Of a stretch of DNA of 64,000 bases, positions 1-6,396 are shown in pieces; the stretch's first letter is position 1; each line of letters starts with the position of its first letter. The stretch spans positions 1 to 64,000 of the forward strand of contig JAJDXK010000044.1 of assembly GCA_022823305.1 (NCBI GenBank), written 5' to 3'. The notes below the pieces were generated by a model, which was given only the letters and a program-made list of their open reading frames with translations, ran no database searches and was not told the DNA's origin. The position numbers were made by a program, and so were the translations under genes. This DNA is from Alphaproteobacteria bacterium. Its GTDB lineage: Bacteria; Pseudomonadota; Alphaproteobacteria; UBA828.

Positions 1-219
1 GCGCGCCTCGCCGGGCTCGGGCAGTGGCGGCACGCGCACCCGGTCGCCCGCCGCCAGCCGCGTGCCGGCGCGGGCGCGCTTGCCGTTGACGCGGATCTGG
101 CCGGTGCGCAGCAGCTTCTCCAGCCGGCCATGGCCGAGACCCGGATAGTGCCGCCTGAACCAGCGGTCGAGGCGCTGGTCGCCGTCCTCGGGCGCGATCT
201 CCCGCGTGGCGGCTCCCAT
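1..219 (-). CDS. RluA-family pseudouridine synthase, N-terminal S4 part (cut by window edge)
   Basis: The first 73 residues of a protein that continues beyond the left edge of the window. The peptide has an S4-type RNA-binding domain: QRLDRWFRRHYPGLGHGRLE, then a KLLRTGQIRVNGKR segment, then a DRVRVPP strand. This is the usual N-terminus of RluC/RluD-type enzymes, which isomerise uridines in 23S rRNA. The catalytic domain is outside the window, so the specific subfamily cannot be decided. The start ATG overlaps the crcB stop codon as ATGA, so it lies downstream of rarA and crcB in one leftward operon. The family is inferred from the S4 domain only. Confidence 0.75.
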   Translation of the reverse strand, partial: MGAATREIAPEDGDQRLDRWFRRHYPGLGHGRLEKLLRTGQIRVNGKRARAGTRLAAGDRVRVPPLPEPGEAR

Positions 220-608
220 CAGAGCACCCCGCGCACCAGCCTGAGCCCGAGGTAGAAGCCGCCCACCGAGAGCACGACCGAGAGCACGATGTAGAGCAGC
301 GCGCGGCCGACGTCGCCCCGCTCCAGCATGGCGATGGTGTCCGCCGAGAAGGCGGAGAAGGTGGTGAAGCCGCCCAGCAAGCCTACGAAGAGGAAGCGCT
401 GCACCAGCTGGCCGGCGTCGAAGGAGAGCGCGAGCCCCTGCACCAGCGCGCCGAGAACGAACGAGCCCACGAGGTTCACCGTCAGCGTGCCGTAGGGGAA
501 GCCCGTGCCGATCAGCGAGGCGAGCCAGCGCTCGGCCGCGCCCATGACGTAGTAGCGCCCGACCGAGCCGAGCGCGCCGCCGAGCGCGATGGCGAGCGCG
601 ACCTTCAC
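219..608 (-). CDS. crcB: Fluoride exporter CrcB (Fluc channel)
   Basis: 129 residues with four hydrophobic segments, the normal size for a Fluc/CrcB channel subunit, which dimerises in the inner membrane and lets fluoride out of the cell. Family hallmarks visible are the N-terminal GGALGSVGRYYV, the TLTVNLVGSFVLG segment with its conserved Asn, and GLLGGFTTFSAFSAD with the phenylalanine/serine pore track. It sits between rarA (4 bp overlap upstream) and the pseudouridine synthase (ATGA overlap downstream). No fluoride riboswitch is visible, consistent with expression from an upstream operon promoter. Confidence 0.93.
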   Translation of the reverse strand: MKVALAIALGGALGSVGRYYVMGAAERWLASLIGTGFPYGTLTVNLVGSFVLGALVQGLALSFDAGQLVQRFLFVGLLGGFTTFSAFSADTIAMLERGDVGRALLYIVLSVVLSVGGFYLGLRLVRGVL

Positions 609-1930
609 CCCTCCTCCTCCGTCCCGCCGTCACCGGCGGAGTCGCGCAGCTTCTGCCAGTAGGCGAGGCGCTTCTGCACCTCGCGCTCGAAGCCGCGCGC
701 CTTCGGCTCGTAGAAGCTGCGCCGCGGCATTTCGTCGGGGAAGTAGTTCTGGGCCGAGAAGCCCTCCTCGGTGTCGTGGTCGTAGACGTAGCCCTTGCCG
801 TAGCCGAGGTCCTTCATCAGCCGCGTCGGCGCGTTGAGAATGTGCTTGGGCGGCATTAGCGAGCCGGTCTCCTGCGCCGCCCCCATGGCGCGGGAGAGCG
901 CACGGTAGGCGGCGTTCGACTTGGCCGCGGTGCCGAGATAGATCACGGTCTGGGCGATGGCGAGCTCGCCCTCGGGCGAGCCCAGCCGCTCGTAGGCCTC
1001 CCAGCCCGCGAGCGCCTGGGGCAGCGCGTCGGGGTCGGCTAGCCCTACGTCCTCCACGGCGAAGCGCACTAGGCGCCGCGCGATGTAGCGGGGGTCCTCG
1101 CCGCCCGCCAGCATGCGCGCAAGCCAGTAGAGCGCGGCGTCGGTATCCGAGCCCCGCAGCGACTTGTGCAGCGCCGATATCAGGTTGTAGTGGCCCTCCT
1201 GCGACTTGTCGTAGAGCGGCGCGCGGCGCTGCACGGTCTCCATCAGCGCGGGCACGTCGAGGGGTTCGGCCGCGCCGGCCGCGAACAGCGCCTCCGCCAT
1301 GTTGATCAGCGCGCGGCCGTCGCCGTCGGCCATGGCGCGCAGCATGATGCGGGCGTCGGCCTCAAGCGGCAGGGTGCGCTCCTCCACCGCCTCGGCGCGC
1401 GCGAGCAGGGTCTCCAGCGCGCCGTCGTCGAGCCGGTTCAGCACCAGCACCGCGCAGCGCGAGAGCAGCGCGCCGTTGAGCTCGAACGAGGGGTTCTCGG
1501 TGGTGGCGCCGACGAGGATCACGGTGCCGTCCTCGACCACGGGCAGGAAGGCGTCCTGCTGGGCCCGGTTGAAGCGGTGGATCTCGTCGACGAAGAGCAG
1601 CGTGCCGGTGCCGCCGGCACGGCGCGAGCGCGCCTCGGCGAAGACCTTGCGCAGCTCGGCGACGCCGGAGAAGACCGCGCTCAGCGGCTCGAAGAGCATA
1701 TCCGTGTGATCGGCGAGCAGGCGGGCGATGGTGGTCTTGCCGCAGCCGGGCGGCCCCCACAGCACGGTCGACGCCAGTGCGCCCGTCTGCACCATGCGCC
1801 CGAGCGGGGCGTCGGGACGCAGCAGATGATCCTGACCCACCACCGCGTTGAGGGCGCGTGGCCGCAGGCGGTCGGCGAGCGGCCTGGGTGCCGTGCCCTC
1901 GAACAGGCTGGGTGCCTCCTTGCCCGTCAT
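605..1930 (-). CDS. rarA: Replication-associated recombination protein RarA (MgsA)
   Basis: 441-residue AAA+ ATPase, the family's usual length. The Walker A loop GPPGCGKTT is at about residues 59-67. Walker B LLFVDEIHRFNRAQQD follows, then a sensor-1 region (VGATTENPSFELN) and the RarA-specific C-terminal tetramerisation region (DVGLADPDALPQA, LMKDLGYGKGYVYDHD). RarA/Mgs1 proteins are clamp-loader-like ATPases acting at stalled replication forks and single-stranded DNA ends. It is followed at once by crcB and the rRNA pseudouridine synthase; the grouping looks positional rather than functional. Assignment is by strong motif agreement over the full length. Confidence 0.95.
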   Translation of the reverse strand: MTGKEAPSLFEGTAPRPLADRLRPRALNAVVGQDHLLRPDAPLGRMVQTGALASTVLWGPPGCGKTTIARLLADHTDMLFEPLSAVFSGVAELRKVFAEARSRRAGGTGTLLFVDEIHRFNRAQQDAFLPVVEDGTVILVGATTENPSFELNGALLSRCAVLVLNRLDDGALETLLARAEAVEERTLPLEADARIMLRAMADGDGRALINMAEALFAAGAAEPLDVPALMETVQRRAPLYDKSQEGHYNLISALHKSLRGSDTDAALYWLARMLAGGEDPRYIARRLVRFAVEDVGLADPDALPQALAGWEAYERLGSPEGELAIAQTVIYLGTAAKSNAAYRALSRAMGAAQETGSLMPPKHILNAPTRLMKDLGYGKGYVYDHDTEEGFSAQNYFPDEMPRRSFYEPKARGFEREVQKRLAYWQKLRDSAGDGGTEEEG

Positions 1931-1945
1931 GACGCGAGCGTGGCG

Positions 1946-2575
1946 TCAGGCCGCCGGCAGGTTGACCGCGGCCACGCGCCAGGCGCCGCCCCGGGCGGGT
2001 CCGTCCACGTGGTCGATGCGGGTGATCGAGAGGTTGTCGATGCTGAAGGCGAGCGCGCGCTCCGGGTCGAGCTCGAGCGCGAGCGCGAGCGCGGCGCGGA
2101 TCGAGCCGCCGTGGGCCACGGCGACGATGTCGGCACCCGCGTGTCGCGCCGTCCGGCGGCCGATGGCGGCGGTGACCCGCTCCATCACGTCGACGAAGCT
2201 CTCGCCCTCCGGCGGGGCGACGTGGGCCGGCGTGACCCAGTACTTGTGGGCGAGCCCGCCGCGCTCGCGGTGGACCTCCTCCCAGGTGAGGCCGTGCCAG
2301 GCGCCGAAGTCCTGCTCGTCCAGGTCGGGCTCCTCCGCACGCGCCGGGATCGCATGGCCGGCGGCGGCGATGGCATCGGCGGTCTGGTGCGTGCGCAAGA
2401 GCGCGCTGGTGAGCCACACCGCGCCCTCGGGGAGCGCCCGGGCCAGCGCCTCGAAGCGCTCGCGCTCGCTGGTGTTGGCGGGCACGTCGGTGCGGCCGTA
2501 GAGGCGGCCGCCGTGGTCGGTCACGGGCGCGTGGCGGATCCACCACCAGCGGGTCACGACGGTCTTCCCGGTCAT
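1946..2575 (-). CDS. Histidine phosphatase family protein, probable alpha-ribazole phosphatase
   Basis: 209 residues of the phosphoglycerate-mutase-like histidine phosphatase superfamily. The phosphohistidine motif RHAPVTDHGG is near residue 14 and the second catalytic histidine is in VAVAHGGSIR. The start ATG overlaps the stop of cobS (ATGA), and cobT lies divergently just beyond. This supports a role as CobC, which removes the 5-prime phosphate of alpha-ribazole phosphate or cobalamin phosphate during nucleotide-loop assembly. The superfamily is certain from motifs. The substrate is inferred only from the neighbouring cobS and cobT; it could be another small-molecule phosphatase. Confidence 0.8.
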   Translation of the reverse strand: MTGKTVVTRWWWIRHAPVTDHGGRLYGRTDVPANTSERERFEALARALPEGAVWLTSALLRTHQTADAIAAAGHAIPARAEEPDLDEQDFGAWHGLTWEEVHRERGGLAHKYWVTPAHVAPPEGESFVDVMERVTAAIGRRTARHAGADIVAVAHGGSIRAALALALELDPERALAFSIDNLSITRIDHVDGPARGGAWRVAAVNLPAA

Positions 2576-3378
2576 CTGATTGCCGCCAGTGCGAGGAGGA
2601 AGAGGACTTCGGAGAGCTGCTGGACGCCGCCCAGCACGTCGCCGGTGTGGCCGCCGACCTGCCGCTCGGCGAGCCAGGCGACGCCGGCGGTGCCGAGGCC
2701 CGCGATGAGGAAGGCAACCAGGCCGCTCCAAGTGAGCAGGCCGACCGCGAGCACCGCCGCCAAGGCAAGGCCGGTCCACACGTGGGTGGCAGGCGGGCGG
2801 CCGGCGTCGGCGGCGAGGCCGTCGCTCCGCGCGGGCTCCATCCACAGCATCAGCGCCGGCATCGCCGCGCGCGAGGCGGCCGCGGCGGCGACCATGCCGG
2901 CGACGACCAGGCCCGTGGCGCCGAGGTCGGCGATGGCGCCCACCTTGGCCGCCAGCACCACCACCAGCGCGATCACGCCGTAGGCGCCGATGCGGCTGTC
3001 GCGCATGATGGCGAGCTTGCGCTCGCGCGTGGCGCCGCCGCCGAAGCCGTCCGCCATGTCGGCGAGGCCGTCCTCGTGCAGCGCGCCGGTGACGAGCGCG
3101 CCGGCGCCGACCGCGAGCACCGCGGCCACGATCTCCGGCAGACCGAGGCCGCAGGCGATGCCGTAGACGATGCCTGCGACCAGCCCGACCAGCGCGCCGA
3201 CGATGGGGAAGGCGCGCACGGCACGGCCCAAGGGCGGGCCGTCGCCCTCCCGGCGCGCCCCCCGGACCGGCACCCGCGTGAGGAAGCGCAGCGCGGCGCG
3301 AAGGTCGCTCCACCAGGCCCGCGCCGCGCGGTAGGCCGCCTGTTGAAGGGGAGCCACGTCGCCGTCGTCGTGCCGCAT
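2572..3378 (-). CDS. cobS: Adenosylcobinamide-GDP ribazoletransferase (cobalamin synthase) CobS/CobV
   Basis: 268 residues, a polytopic membrane enzyme that joins alpha-ribazole (phosphate) to AdoCbi-GDP in the last step of cobalamin assembly. Family signatures are LRAALRFLTRVPV near the N-terminus, the Asp-rich GALHEDGLADMADGFGGG catalytic motif, RDSRIGAYGV and a terminal GHTGDVLGGVQQLSE. The chosen ATG begins MRHDDGDVAPLQQ; an upstream ATG at 3411 would add 11 residues and is less likely. It overlaps the downstream histidine phosphatase by 4 bp and is divergent from cobT, with a palindromic repeat in the gap. Confidence 0.93.
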   Translation of the reverse strand: MRHDDGDVAPLQQAAYRAARAWWSDLRAALRFLTRVPVRGARREGDGPPLGRAVRAFPIVGALVGLVAGIVYGIACGLGLPEIVAAVLAVGAGALVTGALHEDGLADMADGFGGGATRERKLAIMRDSRIGAYGVIALVVVLAAKVGAIADLGATGLVVAGMVAAAAASRAAMPALMLWMEPARSDGLAADAGRPPATHVWTGLALAAVLAVGLLTWSGLVAFLIAGLGTAGVAWLAERQVGGHTGDVLGGVQQLSEVLFLLALAAIR

Positions 3379-3551
3379 GTGCCTCTTGCCCGTGCCGCGC
3401 CGGCCCGGCATCCTTCCGCGCCTTATAGGCCAGCCCGCTTCCGCCGCCAAGAAACCCCACGGCACAAGGTCGTGACCCGGATTGGAATGTCGCTCCCTAC
3501 CCGTGGCGAGAGCATGACGCGCTTTCTCCACAATAGTAGCCGGGAGCAAGA

Positions 3552-3679
3552 CCCCCACCTCACCCCGGCCCTCTCCGCCCCCGGGGGCGGAGAGGGAGAG
3601 AAGGCCGGTGCCGCCTACGTCCCCTCTCCGCCCTTCAGGGGGGAGAGGGATAGGGAGAGGTGGGTGCGGGGCCGCCGTG
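3552..3679. repeat. Dispersed nested-palindrome intergenic repeat, copy A
   Basis: A roughly 125 bp element between divergent cobS and cobT. Its outer ends are inverted (CCCCCACCTC at the left, GAGGTGGGTG at the right). Two inner hairpins are formed by CTCTCCGCCCCCGGGGGCGG and by CCCTCTCCGCC...GGGGGGAGAGGG. A second copy with the same order of blocks is at 52518-52640. Both copies share the central AGGCCGGTGC and the right-hand GGGCCGCCGT. The right edge reaches the proposed cobT GTG start. It resembles a REP/MITE-like non-coding palindromic element; no coding capacity is seen. Confidence 0.75.
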
Positions 3680-4705
3680 TCCTCTGAGCCTCCTCCCGGC
3701 TCGCTCGCCGCGTTCCGCGCGCGTGTCGCCGCCATGCCGGGGCCGGACGAGGCGGCGGCGGAAGCGGCGCACGCGCACGATGCGCAGCTCACCAAGCCGG
3801 CCGGCGCCCTCGGCCGGCTCGAGACGCTCGCTGCCTGGACCGCGGCGTGGCAGGGTCGCCACCCCCCCGGTGCGGACCATGTGCAGGTGGTCGTCTTCGC
3901 CGGCAACCACGGGGTCGCGGCGCGCGGCGTCTCCGCCTATCCGGCGGCGGTCACAGCGCAGATGGTGGCCAACTTCGAGGCGGGAGGTGCTGCGATCAAC
4001 CAGCTCTGCGGCGCACTTGGGGCGCGGCTCACCGCGGTCCCCCTCGACCTCGACCGTCCCACCGAGGACATGACCCGGGCGCCCGCGCTCGGCGAAGCGG
4101 ACTGCGTCGCTGCGCTGCAGGCCGGCATGGCGGCGGTGGACGCGGGCGAGGACCTGCTCTGCCTCGGCGAGATGGGAATCGGCAACACCACCGCCGCGGC
4201 CGCGCTCGCGGCCGCGCTCTGCGGCGGCACCGGGGCGGACTGGGTGGGGCCCGGCACCGGGGTCGACCGGGCGGGGATCGCGCGCAAGGCGGCGGTGGTG
4301 GACGCGGCGCTCGAACGGCACCCGGAGGCGCGCCGCGACCCGCTGGCTGCGCTCGCCTGCCTCGGCGGACGCGAGCTGGCGGCGATCGCGGGCGCCGTGG
4401 TGCAGGCGCGGCACTGCCGCGTGCCCGTGCTGCTGGACGGCTTCGCCTGCACCGCCGCCGCCGCGGTGATCGCGCGCCTGCATGGCGACGGCCTCGACCA
4501 CGTTCAGGCGGCTCACCGCTCGGCCGAGCCCGGGCACACGCGGCTGCTGGAGGCGCTGGCGCTCACCCCGCTGCTCGACCTCGACTTGCGCCTGGGCGAA
4601 GCCTCGGGCGCCGCACTCGGCGCCGGGCTGGTGCGCATGGCCGTGGCGGCGCACAACGGCATGGCGACCTTCGCTTCCGCCGGGGTCAGCGGCCCTGCGG
4701 ACTGA
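3677..4705 (+). CDS. cobT: Nicotinate-nucleotide--dimethylbenzimidazole phosphoribosyltransferase CobT
   Basis: 342 residues from a GTG start. The enzyme transfers phosphoribose from nicotinate mononucleotide to 5,6-dimethylbenzimidazole, giving alpha-ribazole phosphate. Family motifs in order are QLTKPAGALGRLE, VVVFAGNHGVAARGVSAYP, VTAQMVANFEAGGAAINQL, LCLGEMGIGNTTAAAAL, a glycine-rich GTGVDRAGI loop and the C-terminal glutamate region LDLRLGEASGAALG. An internal ATG at 3734 is the alternative start, but FRARVAAMPGPDE upstream of it looks conserved, so GTG at 3677 is preferred. This start is at the edge of the palindromic repeat. No cobalamin riboswitch box was found upstream. Its 3-prime end nearly abuts the convergent ABC permease. 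Confidence 0.92.
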   Translation: MSSEPPPGSLAAFRARVAAMPGPDEAAAEAAHAHDAQLTKPAGALGRLETLAAWTAAWQGRHPPGADHVQVVVFAGNHGVAARGVSAYPAAVTAQMVANFEAGGAAINQLCGALGARLTAVPLDLDRPTEDMTRAPALGEADCVAALQAGMAAVDAGEDLLCLGEMGIGNTTAAAALAAALCGGTGADWVGPGTGVDRAGIARKAAVVDAALERHPEARRDPLAALACLGGRELAAIAGAVVQARHCRVPVLLDGFACTAAAAVIARLHGDGLDHVQAAHRSAEPGHTRLLEALALTPLLDLDLRLGEASGAALGAGLVRMAVAAHNGMATFASAGVSGPAD

Positions 4706-4708
4706 AGG

Positions 4709-5539
4709 CTATTCCCCGATCTGGTGCAGCAGGCCCCGCGTCCGGGCGCTGCGGAAGAAGGCGAGAAAGGTGGCGATGCCCGCCGCCAGCCAGCCGATGT
4801 TGAGCGCGGTCGCGCGCATCATGTGATCGCCGCTGAAAGTGCCGTCCACCAGCAGCGCGCGCATGCCCTCGAAGACGTGGGCCGAGGGCAGGATGGCGGC
4901 GACCGGCTCCAGCCAGTCGGGCAGGATCGAGAGCGGGTAGTAGACGCAGCTGAAGGGCGCCAGCGCGAAGATCAGGAACCAGGCCAGGCTCTCGGCGCCG
5001 AGGCCGAAGCGCAGCACCAGGCCGCTCACGAAGAAGCCCACCGCCCAGCCCATCACGATCAGGTTGACGAAGAAGCCGATCAGCGCGAAGCCGAGGTCGA
5101 AGATCGAGAAGGCGTAGAGCAGGAAGGCGAAGCCGACCGCGCCGCTCATCCCGATCAGCGTGCGGATCAGGCTGATCAGCATGAGCGCGCAGATCAGCTC
5201 CCACGGCCTGAGCGGGCTGGCGAAGAGGTGGCCGAGATTGCGCGCCCACATCTCCTCGATGAACACCAGCGAGAGCCCGATCTGGCCGCGGAACATGACG
5301 TCCCAGAGGATGACGCCGGCGAGCAGGACGCCCGCCGCCTGCGCGAACCACGAGCTGTGCGTGACGAGGAACATGGTGACCAGGCCCCAGATGATCATCT
5401 GCACCGTGGGCCAGTACGTGAGCTCGAGAAGGCGCGGCCAGGAGCGCCGCAGCAGATAGGTGTGGCGCAGCACCAGCGCGCCGATCCGCCCCGCCGACCC
5501 GCGCCACGGCGCCGTTGCCGCGACGTCGCTCCCGGTCAC
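4709..5539 (-). CDS. ABC-2 type transporter permease
   Basis: 276 residues with about six membrane segments and an ABC-2 membrane domain layout: an amphipathic N-terminus (LVLRHTYLLRRSWPRLLEL), then VQMIIWGLVTMFL, a FRGQIGLSLVFIEEMWARNLGHLF loop and the C-terminal PFSCVYYPLSILPDWLEPVAAILPSAHVFEGMR block typical of NodJ/DrrB-like exporters. Its start overlaps the stop of the ATPase gene by 4 bp, so the two form an exporter pair. Such pairs export polysaccharides, drugs or lipids; the substrate here is unknown. The stop is 3 bp from the cobT stop, tail to tail. Confidence 0.85.
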   Translation of the reverse strand: MTGSDVAATAPWRGSAGRIGALVLRHTYLLRRSWPRLLELTYWPTVQMIIWGLVTMFLVTHSSWFAQAAGVLLAGVILWDVMFRGQIGLSLVFIEEMWARNLGHLFASPLRPWELICALMLISLIRTLIGMSGAVGFAFLLYAFSIFDLGFALIGFFVNLIVMGWAVGFFVSGLVLRFGLGAESLAWFLIFALAPFSCVYYPLSILPDWLEPVAAILPSAHVFEGMRALLVDGTFSGDHMMRATALNIGWLAAGIATFLAFFRSARTRGLLHQIGE

Positions 5540-6288
5540 TGCGCCGCCTCGCCGAGGCCGCCGCGGCCCCGCACGATCTCGAGGAAGACCTCCTCCAGCG
5601 TGCGGCGGCCGTGGCGCTCGATCATGCCCTGGGGCGTGCCGCTGTCAGCGATCCGGCCACCGTGCATCACGAATACGCTGTCGCACAGCCGCTCGACCTC
5701 GGCCATGTTGTGCGAGGCGAGCAGGATGGTGGCGCCGCAGTCTGCGCGGTAGCGCTCGATCACGCCCCGCACCCAGTCGGCCGTGTCGGGGTCGAGCGAG
5801 GCCGAGGGCTCGTCGAGCAGCAAGAGCTCCGGGTCGTTGAGCAGCGCCTTGGCGAGCGCGACGCGCGTGCGCTGACCGGCCGAGAGCTTGCCCGTGGGCC
5901 GCGTCAGGAAGGCGCCGAGATCGAGGGCCTCGGCCAGCCGCTCGATGCGCCGGCGCACGCCGCCGAGGCCGTAGAGCCTGGCGTAGACGGTCAGGTTCTC
6001 CCGCACCGTGAGCCGCTGCGGCAGGTCGGAGTAGGGCGAGGAGAAGTTCATGCGGGGCAGCAGCGCGTAGCGCTCCGCGGCCAGGTCGCGGCCGAAGATG
6101 CGCACGCGGCCTGCGCTCGGCAGCAGCAGGCCCAGGATCATCGCCATGGTGGTGGTCTTGCCGGCCCCGTTGGCGCCGAGCAGCGCCGCGGCCGAGCCCC
6201 GCGCCACCGAGAAGCTCACCGCATCGACCGCGGTGACCGCGCCGAAGCGCTTGGTCAGCGCCTCGACCTCGAGCACGGGGTCGTTCAT
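5536..6288 (-). CDS. ABC transporter ATP-binding protein (ABC-2 exporter class)
   Basis: 250-residue single-domain ABC ATPase. It carries Walker A GANGAGKTTT, a Q-loop region followed by NFSSPYSDLPQRLTVRENL, the LSAGQRTRVALAKALL signature, Walker B LLLLDEPSASLDPDTADW and the switch histidine in LLASHNMAEVERL. It is of the DrrA/NodI/CcmA class that energises ABC-2 permeases, and it overlaps the permease gene by 4 bp. No substrate-binding protein accompanies it, which fits an exporter. It lies downstream of dmfA2 on the same strand with a 108 bp gap, so read-through from the amide locus is possible but not demonstrated. Confidence 0.9.
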   Translation of the reverse strand: MNDPVLEVEALTKRFGAVTAVDAVSFSVARGSAAALLGANGAGKTTTMAMILGLLLPSAGRVRIFGRDLAAERYALLPRMNFSSPYSDLPQRLTVRENLTVYARLYGLGGVRRRIERLAEALDLGAFLTRPTGKLSAGQRTRVALAKALLNDPELLLLDEPSASLDPDTADWVRGVIERYRADCGATILLASHNMAEVERLCDSVFVMHGGRIADSGTPQGMIERHGRRTLEEVFLEIVRGRGGLGEAAQ

Positions 6289-6396
6289 GGCAGCCGCCGC
6301 GTGAGCGGGGCCCGGCGGCGGGCTATCGCTGCGTCAGGGGCCATGGGGCGCGGACGCTGCCCCGCGACCCGGCCCGCCACCCAGGCGAGGCCGCGC

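Noticed and set aside
609-1930. Fluoride riboswitch for crcB
   Set aside because: crcB starts inside the rarA coding region, leaving no leader space.
3379-3676. A cobalamin riboswitch upstream of cobT
   Set aside because: No B12-box (GCCACTG-like) sequence or typical paired regions were found; the gap is largely the palindromic repeat.
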